Shown: positions 13,280 through 25,849 of the stretch, in pieces
Layout of the letters: every line of letters begins with the position of its first letter
Numbering within the stretch: position 1 is the first letter of the stretch
From: Ascochyta rabiei
Taxonomy: Eukaryota; Ascomycota; Dothideomycetes; Pleosporales; Didymellaceae
Direction of reading: 5' to 3'
Assembly: GCF_004011695.2 (NCBI RefSeq)
Contig: NC_082413.1
Location: forward strand, 1,037,001 to 1,101,000
DNA length: 64,000 nucleotides
Notes under the pieces: model-generated
Told to the model about the DNA's origin: nothing
Seen by the model: the letters and a program-made list of their open reading frames with translations, nothing else
Database searches by the model: none
Made by a program: the position numbers and the translations under genes

Positions 13280-16200
13280 CAACTAATCCACCAGTACTCA
13301 TCCCCAAGAACCAATAGGATCAGTGCTTACAGTCTTTAACTAAAGTACGACTTCAACAATCTATAAGAATAATAATAGGCTTATTAGGGTTAAAGTGTTA
13401 TAGCACTAGAGCTTTTATAAACTTTTCCCTAATTATAAGGAACGCTGTGCAGGCTTTCTCTAGCTAGTGCTATAGTTTATACTATTTTATTAGTCCCTTT
13501 TAGCTTTTCTTTAATCTTACCTTCCCTTCTTCTAGACTAGGGACCCCCTAGTCGTTTATTACGCTCTAGGCGGCTGTTATATAGTTAATAAGTAGTTAGA
13601 CAATTCCTAAGTAGTTAAAAATAAATTATTAATAGAAGTTAGTAAAGCCTAAGAACACCTAAATATCCTTATAGCTTAATAGCTCTAGCTATTTAGTAAC
13701 AGTACAGACCCTCTTAGAATCTATAACTACACTGTCTAGTGTAATAATAAATCTTAAAAATTCTACTAACTTGCTAGAGAAGACGCACTTGCTTGCCTTT
13801 GCAAACATTCTCTACTTAACTAGGTAATCTAGGACCTCCTTAACATGCTTGTTGTAGTCCTTTTTATCCTAAGAATAGATAAGGATGTTATTAAGGTAGA
13901 CTACGCAGATCCTGTCTAGTAAGCTACCTAAGGCTTAGTAGATATAGGATTAAAACGTAGCTAGCGCATTTGCTAGGCTAAATAGTATTACTAGGTAATT
14001 AAAATAACTGTACTGTGTCTTAAATGCAGTCTTCTACTTATTACCTTTCTTAATCTAGATCTTATAATAGGTTTTATGTAGATTTAGCTTAGTAAAGACC
14101 TTTACTTTTAACAGGCAGTCTAATATCTTACTAACTAGTAGGATAGGGTATAAGTTCTTAATAGTTACCTTATTTAATTCCTAGTAGTTAACGCACAGCC
14201 TTATAGTGCTGTTAGACTTAGAGACAAACAGGATAGAGGCTCCTGCTAGCAATTTGCTTAGGCAGATTTAGCCCTTCTCTTATGCTGTTTTAAGGTATTT
14301 CTAGAGGATGTCTAGCTTTCTGCAAGACAGGTTATAGATTAGGAGCTTAGGGAACTTAGCTCTATCTTTAATCTTAATAGAGTGGTTATACTCCTAGTAT
14401 AGTGCTACTATACTTATCTATTATTTACTAAAAGTAAACTACTTATAATAGAGGTGCTTAGGTATAGATTTAAGCTCTTCTATGTCTAGAGCGTTATCTC
14501 CTAGGACAGCGCTGCTGTTAAGTCCTACTGCTATAATCCTTAGCTATTTAGCTAGATAGGTTGCATCTAGCGTCTGTCTAGCGTCTGTCTAGTAGGTGTC
14601 TACTAGGCTGCCTATGTTTAGGCTTCTAGGGTGTAGTAGATATAGCTGCTTACCTAGACCTAGATTACTAAACAATTATTTAGCAGTTAACAGCTAGATC
14701 CTTTTAGTGTTATTAGTAAACTACTTATAGGTTTCTGCTAAGAAACAGATATATAGGTCTACTTTAGCTAGCTATAGGTAACCTAGGACTAGGTTATACC
14801 TAACAAATAATATAGACTAGAACTTAGTTAGTCTAATTATCTTAGGTACTCTATTACTATTATAGTAGACCACTATTAACTAGTAATAGTTAGTTAAGGA
14901 CAGCTCTGTGTTATCTAAGACTACAGCCTTTAGTTGTTACTTAGTGCCTGCTAGGTTAAGCCTTAGGTCCCTAGCTGCATACTTAGTAATAAGGTTTAGC
15001 TCTAAGCCTAAGTTGTATAGAGCCTAGAGAGTCCTAGGGTTACTATAAGCGTTGTTAAGCTAGACTGTAACTATTATACAGGTTTACTTCCTCTTATTTT
15101 CTAACCCTAGCTACAGGTAGGACAGGTTAGCAACTAGGGCTTGCTATTTCCTAGATTTAGCTTGCTACTAGAATGTTAATTACTGCCTCTGCAGCCTCTC
15201 TAATAGGCCTGCTGCTAGTATCCCTAGGGCTGTTATCCCTAGTTCTGTATTTAGCCTTAGGATAGTTAATAGTGGTTTCCCTTAGGGTTCTATCTTCTGC
15301 CTAATAAATTAGCAGTACTAGTTGTTAGCTAGAGGTTTCCTAGGTGCTTCCTAGTGTTGCTCCTAGAGGGGGTTAACGCCTAACTATTATGCCTTTTAAA
15401 TTTCTCCTAGTGTCTAAAGAAAGAAGTCTCTTGTTTCTACTACTACCTTTAGTCTGCAACCCTAAGTTTAAAAGAATTATTAAGGTACTTGCTCTTTAGA
15501 GGGCCTGTCTATACTCCGCCTACTTAGTAATATATTCTAAACTACTATTCTACTAGATTTTATATTAGAGTATAGGGGGCGTAAGGCTCTATATAATTGC
15601 TTTCTTAAACTTATAGTTCTTACTGCTGTCTTGAAACTTTATAAAGTTTTAGGGTAGTAGAGACTCCTGCTTATTTAACTTTATTAGAAAGGTGTTAACT
15701 AAATTATTAGAAATCTACTTATAGTTAGAGTACTTAAAATAGTTTTTATACTATGTAAAGACAAGGTCTTAAACAAGCTACTCCTCTTCTACGCGGAGGT
15801 TAGCCTAGGTCTAGATTAATCCCTTATCAATACGTTGTCAAGTTAATTCCTAGTAGACACTATTGTAGATAGTGCCTAAAATCTAGTAGGTGCAGGTAAT
15901 AAAGTTGTTAAGTACTTAAACGTACTAGAACTTGGTGTCTATATCCTTAATATACTAGTCTACCTACTAGGTTAATAGAGTCTTATTATCTGTCCTAAGT
16001 TTAAGCTTAGGTTAAATATTGTTAAGGACTTACATTATTCTGCTAGCTTTATTAAACGCTAGGTGTTAGCTACTTAGCGTGTGTCCAGCATGCGTCTATT
16101 ACAGGGTCTTAATAGCCTAGTTAAATTATTGTTGCTAGATTTTAATCTCATGCTTAGTAGCGCTAGACAGTTCTGCCTTATTAAGTACTTCTAGCAATAA

Positions 16201-16721
16201 TAGGATAGAAGCTTATAGCAATTCTATTGCAGGTTATATAACGCGTAGCATTAGGACGTCTAGTGTTATAATACCTGCTATTATAGCCTCTAACTTACCT
16301 CTAATGTAAGGGTTAAGTAGTAGCTCTATAGGTAATAGGGACACCCTAAGCACATTGTTGCGTTATTAAGCGTCTAGCTCTTAACTAGGGTTATTGTAAG
16401 GGAGTAGCTTGTCTATGTTGCTAGTATTTAAGCAGAGGTTACGTTGTCCTCCTGCTATTATAATAGCTAGGTTTCTCCTACTCCTCTACTACTAATTAGC
16501 TACTATAAGCAGGTAATAAAGCAGAGCAAGATAGGACAAATAATAGGGTAATATTTAAGAGATAAAACAAATCCTTAATAGATAGATCTTAAGGTTTGTG
16601 AATATTATATACGTGTGTGGCCAGTAGGTCTCTAGGCTTAGCCTAGGACCTGGCTGAGGTATCTCCCAGCGTAGGGAGAACACTTATAACAGATAGCTAT
16701 AATGTTGCTGTTTCTTTAACA
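13280..16721 (-). mobile_element. Minus-strand Ty3/Gypsy fragment (RT, protease, Gag), RIP-degraded
   Basis: On the minus strand, reverse transcriptase is recognised near 13860-13900 by a TLNNILIYS reading (from the LDDILIYS box) followed by DYNKHVKEVLDYL. The reading continues into an FLGFTNFY segment before RNase H at about 13640-13520. Protease and Gag regions should lie at about 14400-16300 on length grounds. The right end has TTTCTTTAACA at 16711-16721, a candidate LTR edge (TGTTAAAGAAA in element orientation). RNase H beyond its start and the whole integrase and 3' LTR are missing at the left edge, where the preceding Gypsy's LTR abuts. Confidence 0.7.
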
Positions 16722-17045
16722 TACCGTTATAAGATCTTCTTAGTTATTCTACTATATTCCTAGTCCTTAGAGTAGCCTAAATAATACTAGGTTGCAGAGG
16801 AAATCTAGGCACTACGCAACATTTTCTAAGCGTAGTACTTATTTACCTTAAGATTCCTCTACTAATATATTAACAGTACTATATCCTTATATCTAGACCT
16901 TAGAGTTCCTAGACTAGATATAGTCTTCTATTACTAGCTAGCGTACGTCTTTAAGTCTTAAGAGGTTATTACAGATATGCGTAGTTAAGCCAGAATCTAG
17001 AAGAAATACCTCCTTTTTTAGATATTCTTAATTACTTACGCTATA
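16722..17045. other. RIP-mutated spacer, no gene recognised
   Basis: TA-rich mutated sequence forming the left host flank of the Fot1/pogo insertion. It resumes at 18896 and runs to the LTR at 19449. It resembles degraded retroelement DNA but I recognise no protein family on either strand. Confidence 0.5.
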
Positions 17046-18893
17046 ACGTGTTTCACCACTAAGCAGTCACCACTACTGAGCGGTCACCCCTCACCAACAT
17101 TGCGACTATTACAGACTATTACAACAATGCTACTACAACGCAACGCGCAATTAACCTATAATAAAGGCACACTCTACCTTACTATCTAGGCTACCTAAGC
17201 TACCCCTCCTAATACTACAAAACACGCGTCTAGAGTATTTAACGTCTCCTTAAATAACGCTAGTATAACAACGCGCTAGAAAGCGCGCCTAACGCAACTA
17301 TTAACCTAACTTAAGCAAGCTAGATAAGACAGAGGAGGAGGTAATAGTACTATGTATACTTAAGCTGGATACATAAGAAATAGGCGCTATAAGGACTATA
17401 GTGCAAGAAATAGCTAATAATCTCCTTACTGCACGTAGTAAAGGATCTGTTAGTAAGAACTAGGTAGACAGGTTGAGGTCGCGTACTAAGAAGGTTAAGC
17501 TTTAACACAGTTACTTATATAATTATTAATAAGCCCTAAATAAAGATCTACGCGTTATAGAGCCCTAGTTTAAGCTAGTTAGAAATATAAAGGAGAAGTA
17601 CAGAATCCTAGAGAAAGACATATATAACTTTAATAAGTCTAGCTTTATAATAGGTATAATTACTACTTAGATAGTCTTTATAGGCTCTAAGAAGCAAAGT
17701 AATCCTAAGAAGATACAGCTAGGTAATTATAACTAGGTTAAAATTATCTAGGGTATCTGCGCTAGTAGGTAGGCTATCTTACCCTTTATTATATTTAGTA
17801 GTAAGGTCCTTATATTAAGCTGGTGTACAGAACTACCTTACAACTAGGTAATTAAGACTAGCGCTAATAGCTAGATAACAAATAAGCTTAGTGTAAAGTA
17901 GCTAAAGCACTTTAATGTGTATATAAAGGAGCGTACTATAGGCGTATACTATCTGCTAATTATAGATAGCTATAAGAGCTACTAGAGCTATTAATTCTAT
18001 AAGTACTATAAGAAACAGAAGATTATTACTTTCTGTATACCTTCTTACTTCTTGCACTAGCTGCAGCTGCTTTATATAGGCTGTTTTACCCCTTTAAAGC
18101 AGGCGTACTCTACTAAGATTAATAGCTGGGCAAGGTACTCTGTTACGTAGGTTAAGAAAGAGACGTTCTTACTAGCCTTTTACATTACTTTTAATAAGGC
18201 AATTATAAAGGAAAATCTCCTAGCAAGCTTTAGAGGCTCTAGTTTAGTACCCCACAACCTAGAGCAAGAGCTATTAAAGCTTAATATAGTGCTTTGCACG
18301 CTAACACCTCTACTACTAGAGGCTACCCTATAGGAGTTAAAAACGCTAGCTACCCTAAAGGAGATAGAGGTATAATTAAAGCTAGTTTTTAAGCACATAT
18401 AAAGGCATATAGAATAACTAGTCTCTCCTCTTCTATAGGCTCTTAATTTGCTTATAATAGGCATAGCTATTATAGGTTATAATTTAGTGTTGTAGGTGCA
18501 GGAACTAGCTAGTATTTATAAGGCAATAGCTACTCTAACAGAGTAGCGCAGTTATAAAAGAAAGTATATTTAAATAGAGGAGAGTCTTACAGTAGGTGAC
18601 GTACAGGATTAAATAGCTAAGAAGAACTGTAGTAGTAGGGAGGCAGCTAAACAGCCTGCAAAGAGGGTATGTAAGGAGAGGCACTGTAGGTGTTATAGTA
18701 AGACTAGCTATAACACGCGTACCTATATAGCAGAAATAATAGATATAGATAATAGTAACGCTTCTAAATAGTATATTAGCCTAGAGTGATTGTTAGTACA
18801 GTATTGTAGTGCAGTGGTAATAGTCTGTAATAGTCGCGATTTAGGTAAGGAGTAACCGCTTAGTGGTGGTGACCGCTTAGTGGTGAAACACGT
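17046..18893 (+). mobile_element. Fot1/pogo-like DNA transposon 1 (1848 bp)
   Basis: The ends carry terminal inverted repeats of roughly 50 bp, beginning ACGTGTTTCACCACTAAGC, flanked by TA on both sides (17044-17045 and 18894-18895), the Tc1/mariner target duplication. The plus strand encodes a pogo/Fot1-type transposase reading with CENP-B-like DNA binding followed by a DDE domain: YNFNKSSFIIG near 17630 (first catalytic Asp replaced by Asn), LIIDSYKSY near 17955, and a C-terminal CRCYSKTSYNTRTY knuckle near 18690. Many in-frame TAG and TAA codons make it inactive. Confidence 0.9.
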
Positions 18894-18895
18894 TA

Positions 18896-19448
18896 TACTG
18901 CTTTTACACTACTTTTGTTAACCTAAGCAATTTTTTAGCTATCTAGTTACTTAATATTCTTATCTAGTGTTTAAGACGTTGTTATGTATAGAGTAATTAA
19001 TTAAGTGTTTATTATTACTAGGCAGGGTTACTTTAAACTAGTATTTAGTTTGTTTACTGTCCTTTGTAAGTCTAGCCTATGTTAGAATTTATACTGTACT
19101 AGCTTTATAATATTTTAATCTAGTTTAAACTACTTAGGGGTTTCTTAATTATTATTAATATAGTAACAGTCACTAATATTATAGCGCTGTTCGTAAGCTA
19201 GATATATATCTACAGTTTCTACTATATTCCTTCTTTAGAATTGCTTAGACTTGTTACTAGACGCATTTATTTTACGCTTTAATTACCTTTAGTTTAGGGC
19301 TGCAGATAGCGCTCTAATTTGCACACTTAAGGCGTCCCTCTGTGTGTTTAAGTTAGATTTACTACTTACTGCAAAGGCTCTACTATCTGTTATAAAGGTA
19401 CTTTTTATTCTACCTTATATTAGATAGGCTAGGCTTATATGCTTATAG
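18896..19448. other. RIP-mutated spacer, no gene recognised
   Basis: Right host flank of the Fot1/pogo insertion, continuous with 16722-17045 in the pre-insertion state. It is heavily mutated and has no recognisable domain. Confidence 0.5.
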
Positions 19449-19676
19449 TGTGCCGGTGCACACAGTAACTGCCTTAGTAAGAACTAGGATGCTTAGCTAG
19501 TGTACGTAATCTGGCCGGCAGAAAGGTATAAGAAGCCTTAACAGTAACCCTTAAGGCACAACACCTACAACAACAACTAGAAACACTTACTTATAAAATT
19601 TAATTACTGTACCACTTGTCTCTTTAACCCTTAACAATTATGTCGATAGGTATCCTTCCTAATGTGCCTGCTAATA
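19449..19676 (+). repeat. 228-bp LTR, copy 2
   Basis: It begins TGTGCCGGTGCACAC and ends TGCCTGCTAATA (originally TAACA). It is the inverse copy of 2400-2627, same length, and is followed by the same short internal sequence GATACTTATACTAGAACAA. It is less mutated than copy 1, for example retaining CCGG and TCGA. Confidence 0.8.
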
Positions 19677-20568
19677 AGATGATTCGATACTTATACTAGA
19701 ACAATAAAAGAGTCCTATTATCTATCTTCTTTCTATATTACTTTAGTTACTTCCTGCACTAGTAAATGTTGCTATCTATGCTAGGGTAATCTTTAAGACT
19801 GCTTTTAGGAAGTTGTCTATAACTAGCTTACTCTATATTATAACCCCTATTTTAAGGGCTTCTGCGCAGGTTAAAGCTTAGTTATATTTACTAAGCTATA
19901 GTTCCTAACTTTATAGGACTCTTATAGGCTTTAGTTCTTTATAGTACCTTTCTTATACCCTTCTAATCTTGTTATTAAGATCTACTCCTACTGCTGCCTA
20001 GACATTTATAATCTAGGTCTGCACGGTGCTGTATTTATTAAAGTAGCTTACTTATAGATAAGGGCTAACTATAGTATTTATGTAATCTATTATTACAGCT
20101 ATATATTTCTGTTTATCTTAGTAGTTTTACTTGCGTATTTTATATAAGTTAAAAATTATTTTAAATTTATACGCGTTACTATTATATACTTTCTTTTCTT
20201 TTACTAAGAGTTCTAAGTATTATATTAGGGTATTAGTTATTACTATAAAGGTATTAATAGGATTAATTAACTCTTACGTAGTTGTGCGTTTATTACCCCT
20301 TATAGTTTATGTTAAGGAGGATGCCTTAGTGCTTCTTAGAGTAGAGGCTAGTTTATATTCTAAGATAAGTAGAGGTTAAAGTTTTATAGGCTTTACACGT
20401 AGTTAAGTATTGCCTTCTAGGTCTATAATGTCCTAGATTTCTAGAGCTTTGCATTGCATCTTAAGTTAGTAATACTAGGAGATCTATTTACTTAAGTTAG
20501 TAAGAATAACTATTGCGTCCCTCTAGCTTTAGCTAGTTACAATTTTACTTGTTATTAGCGCTTATTAT
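19677..20568. other. RIP-mutated retroelement interior, minus-strand helical reading
   Basis: About 890 bp between the 228-bp LTR and the chromodomain Gypsy. On the minus strand 20110-19690 reads as a long Gln/Lys-rich helical protein with stops only at TAG/TAA, resembling a retrotransposon Gag, but no motif fixes the family. After removal of the inserted Gypsy it is continuous with 27831 onward. The 82-codon plus-strand frame at 20131-20379 shows no support as a gene. Confidence 0.4.
20564..20568. repeat. Target site duplication ATTAT (left)
   Basis: ATTAT directly precedes the 5' LTR. The same five bases follow the 3' LTR at 27826-27830, marking a standard LTR-retrotransposon integration. 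Confidence 0.9.
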
Positions 20569-20770
20569 TGTTAGTCGCTAGGCCTAGAGGTACCTCTGCC
20601 TGTCTTAGCGAGCTACTACGGGGCTAGTCAGCCTAGACTATATAAAGGTGTTAGAGGCTATTACTAATACTCTAGTAATTAATCTTGTTACTACACACTA
20701 CGTACCTTAATACACCTGCTATCCTCTTTAACCCTATCCTTTCTTGTAATTCCTTTGTATACTCTTTACA
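20569..20770 (+). repeat. 5' LTR of the chromodomain Gypsy (202 bp)
   Basis: It runs from TGTTAGTCGCTAGGCC to CTCTTTACA. The 3' LTR is also 202 bp. Nearly all differences between the two are transitions, with one or two transversions, so much of their divergence is RIP and not simple ageing. It contains CTATATAAAGG at about 20638, a candidate TATA box. Confidence 0.92.
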
Positions 20771-23700
20771 TTCTAATTACTCTTATATTACAATTAAAGA
20801 TAGACCTAAGCTACTATAAGTCTTAAACTAAGTTATCTAGGCTTACTGTCCTTAGAGAGGGACTAAGACAACCTACCTGTAGGAGAGCTAGTAGAGCGTA
20901 AGGTAACACCTCCCTCTGCAGATAAGGAGATACCTTAATAGACACTAAGTGTCTATAGTGCCTTAAGAGGATCTGTAGGTCCTCTAGGCAGTACACCTTA
21001 CCCTAGAATTTGCATTTATAGGGCAGCTTTAGCTAAAGAAGGCTAGAATAGCCTAGAAGTAGGTAATTAATAATAGAAGTTAGAAAACTTACGTAAATAA
21101 TTATAAGAGACAAAAGACTATAAGGAACTTTCCTTTCTTTATAAACTTAGACGCAAATATAATAAAGGAAATCTAGTAATAATCCTATCCTTCTAAAAAG
21201 TACTAGTAGAGGTAGAGAAACTATATTCTTCCTTATTTATAAATCTTCTATAACCTAAACCCCTATAGAAGTACGTAAAGCGCAACTACACTAAATACAA
21301 CTATTAAGAGAGAGATTATAAGGGTTACTTCCTCTAATTCCTAGTTAATTTCCTTATAGAAGAATAAAAGATTAATTTTAGTATAAGGTACTTCTTAGAG
21401 AACCTAAAGATGTTGTAGCAGGCCTACTACATAACTAACTACTGTAATTAGCTAACCTAGGAACTAACGTAGTAAGAGCTAAAAAGAATTATACTAGATG
21501 CTCTAGAAATGCTAGCTAAACATAAGTAAGTAGCGTATAAATCCTTAAAGTAATATAAGTAGTAGAAATCTTAGTCCCCTATAGATCTATTAGACTTTAT
21601 GCGTCTACTATAGAAGGAACTAGGCAACTTATATACACTAGAGCTTCAAGTCCTAGAATATATTACTATACTGCTCTCATGTATAATCCTAAAGGTAGAG
21701 GAATAAGCTAATATTATTAACTAGAGACTAGGTTAGCATGGCTAACAGCTACCTAAGAAGACTCTAGCTAAGGGTAAGACAACTAACAAAGAACTACAGA
21801 AGCGCTAATTTAGTAACTCTAGGTTAGAGGGGAACATAAAAACCCTAAAAAAGTTATTTAAGTCTAAGAAGTTCTGTAAGGAGCTAGTAAAGGGTAAAAA
21901 GGGCTAGGATAGGCTATATAAGGCCTAAAACGCGTGCCTTAAGTGTAGAGAAACTGGTTACTACTGCCCTAACTGCCTAAAGGTAAAGTTAAACTAGAAA
22001 GACCCTGCTCTAGATAAGTTAGGAAAAGATAAGAGAACTAAGAGCTAATCTCCTCTCTTATAGCCTATATTAAATTATCTAAGAAGAAGAAGAAGAAGAA
22101 TATCTCTCTTTATAAGGCAGTATACCTAGAATATATATACCTACTTACAGTTAAAGCATCTATAGGTAACGCTAAGAACGTAGAGGCCTTAATAGATAGA
22201 GGGTTACAACTAAACTTAATTTTAGTTCTCTTAGTAAAGAAGCAGGATCTAGAGGTTACATTATTAAATAAAATAGTGGCTAAAGGTGTAGGCAGAGCAG
22301 AATTGCCTATCTACAGAGTAACTACAGCAGAAGTATCTATTATTAACTCCTGTAGAAGACAGGAGGTCTAACAGATACCTTTTATAGTTATAGACCTATA
22401 AAGGTATAAGATATACCTTAGATTACCCTAGATTAACTAGACAAACCCTAAGCTAAGCTAGTTAAGCTAGCGTATGCTCTTCTAAGGGAAGAAGTATAGG
22501 AACTCTTCTAAACTAGAAAAAATAGTATTAGAAGATACTAAAGAGTTTAAACGCACTATAAGAAGTCTCTTAGTAGACGTTTATGTGCGTATAGTAAACT
22601 TAGTAGGTATATATAACCTAATATCTGCTAAAAAGGGCCTAATTCTAGAAGTGTATTGCAAATATATTTACTTAGAATTAGAGGATAATGCTTAGGTCCT
22701 ACTAGAGTATAGAGAGCACAACCTAGCAATTAATATTGCAGAAGGAGCTACTCCTCCCTACTAACTGTTATACAGGTTATCTATAACAGAATTAGAAATA
22801 CTTAGAAAATATCTAGTAGAATATCTACAACGTGGCTAGATACAACACTTAAGGTTGCTAGTAAGGGCGCCTATTCTCTTTTTAAAGAAGAAAGACAGTA
22901 ACCTAAAACTGTGTGTAGACTATAGAGGTCTAAACAAGATAATAGTTAAAAACTACTATCTATTGCTACTAATTATAGAGTTACTAGAATAACTAGCGTA
23001 AGCTAAGTTCTATACTAAACTAGATGTACACAAGGTATATTACTATATCTAAATTAAGAAAGGGGATAAGTAGAACACTACTTTTTAAACTAGGTATAGA
23101 CATTTTTAGTATACAGTAATGCTGTTTAGACTTATAAATGCTTCTGCCTAATTTTAGGCCTATATAAACAAGGCACTAATAGGATTAGTTGATATAACTT
23201 ATATTATATATCTAGACAACATATTAGTATACTCTAAGACAGAGGAAGACTACGTTAGACACGTTAAGGAGGTCTTAGAGAGGCTTTACAAAGCAAACCT
23301 CTATATGCACTTAGATAAGTATAAATAGCACTATTAATATATAGAGTACCTTAGGTATATGGTCTTGCCTAAAGGGGTAAGCATTAACCTAGACAGGGTT
23401 AAAACAATCTAAGAATAGCTAATCCTGCGCATAGTTTATAATATATAAGTATTTATAGGCTTTATAAACTACTATTAGAGATTTATTATAGGGTTTTCTA
23501 AATTAGACTTGCTATTAACCTAATTAACCTAGAAAGGGCTAAATTTAGCTAAATCTAGTTAAGTAATAAGGAAGAAGGAGAGTTAGCCTCTTAAGCTAAG
23601 CAAAGAATCCCTATAAGCTTTCTAGAATATAAAGGACTTATTTATTAATATACCTATCTTATTTTATTTTATACCTAGGAGACAGACTAGGATAGAAGTA

Positions 23701-25849
23701 GATGCCTCTAGAGGCGCTATCTTAGGAATCCTTAGTTAACTAGTCCCTAGAGAGGGGAAGCTGGCCTAATAGAGGCCTGTAGACTTCTATTTAAAGAAGT
23801 TAATCTAAGCAGAGTATAACTATAATACTTATAACTAGGAACTTCTTATAATTATCTAGAGCCTACAGTATTAGCAAAGATACTTAGACAGTACCTTCTT
23901 TAAGATCTTAACAGATTACTAAAACCTAAAATAGTTTATAGAGACAAAGGTTCTTAGCTATTAGTAAGTAAGGGCATACTTAGTATTATCTAAGTTTAAC
24001 TTTATAATTACTTATTACCTAAGGTCTATAAACCCTGCAGATAGACCTTTACAGCGTCCTAATTACATAAGAGAGGTGTAAGACCTCTTATAAAAGTATA
24101 ATAAGGCTTTTATATAACTACTTTAGGAGATCCTAACTATAAAAAACTCTAATACTCCCCTAGTATCGGCTATAACCCTTTGTTTGTCTATAAAATGAAG
24201 AAAGAATATAAGGGCCCTTAAAAGAAAAGAGTTAAGAGAGAACAGTTACACAGAGCTAACAACAGACTTAGGTAACACAGACAAACTCTCTAGCACTAAA
24301 AAAGAGTTAAGTAATATTAAAATATGATAAAATAACCTAGAAAAAGATAATATAGCTAAGGAGAAGCGTATCTTACTTATAAGGCTAAAAAATAAAGTGT
24401 AAGTAATTAGAGAATGTTACAATAACCTAATATTAGGACACTTTAGAGCACAAAGGACCTTAGAGAAGATTTAGCACAGATATACCTAGAAGGGCATTAC
24501 TAAGGACGTATCTAACTACTACTACAACTACTTAGTATATAGGAGATTAACTACTGCCTAACATAAACTATACAGGTTATTATAACCTTTACTAGTGCTA
24601 AGCTAACTATAGAAGGACGTAACAATAGATTTAATTACAGATTTACCCTCTAGTAAGGTGGCTAGGCTAGTGTATAACTCTATACTAGTAGTAGTATATA
24701 AACTAACTAAAATATTACACTATATACTAGCTAGAGCTAATTAGAATAGAAATGATCTAGTATATACCTAGATTAGAGAAGTTATCTGCTTATACAGCGT
24801 GCTAGCACAAATTATCTTAGATTAGAGGCTGTTAATAAACTTAAAGATGTAGGAAACCTTTAACTACTATTTAAACTTAAGATAAGTCTTAACGTTAGCC
24901 TATTATCCCTAGACAGATAGCTAAACAGAAAGGCAAAATTAGACTCTTAAACAGTACTTACATTGCTACTATACTCTAGAATAAGACAATTAAGCCCTAT
25001 AGATCTTAATTGTAGAATATGTATATAATAATAGTATTTACGTATCTATAAATATAACACCTTTCTAAGCCTATTATAGTATAGTTCTAAGGAACACAGA
25101 TTAGCCTACTTTAGTATTAAAAGGTAGAGAATCTCCTCTTATAAGGAAATTAGCTACTAAAGTTATTGCCTTATAGGCTACCTGTAAAGCAAATATAGAA
25201 AGGTTAAACAAGTATTAAAAGAAACACTTAGATAAGAAACAACTACTAGCACCCTTTAAAGTAGGCAATAAAGTACTAGTCTCTAGTAAGAATATTAGGA
25301 TAGTACGCCTAAAAAAGAAGCTAGACTAGAAATACCTAGGACTAGAGACTATTACAGCGTAGATTAGTCCTAGTGCATACAGAGTAGACCTACTAGGAAT
25401 AAAAGGGATCTATCTAGTATGCTATGCATTACTGCTAGACCTATATATACTAAGAAGTTAACTCCTAATTATATAGAAGTAAATATAAGAACCTATAGTT
25501 AAAAGGGAAGAGAAGGTGTAGGATGTAGAGAAAGTCCTTAACAGAAGGTAACTAGACAACAGACAGTAGGAATACCTTATTAAGTAGGACAGATTCCCTA
25601 ACTTAGAAATTTCCTAGGAAATTAGCACAAATCTTTCTAAAGAAATGCTAAAATAATACTAGAAAATAATAAAGTAACTGCTTAGACCGCATAATAAGAC
25701 GTTAAGGTCAAAGTCTAAAAAAGGGGGAGACTAAAAAGGCTAAATACCTTTACTTAATTATAATTTTTCCCTATAGGGGTTTTTTAATTAATAAGTGTTT
25801 AATAGTTTACGCTAAGAGAAAACATAACCCTACCTTACCCTAAGAAATA

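Noticed and set aside
20131..20379. 82-codon hydrophobic plus-strand frame as a membrane protein
   Set aside because: AT-rich mutated DNA gives hydrophobic readings by chance, and the minus strand nearby shows a retroelement-like reading.
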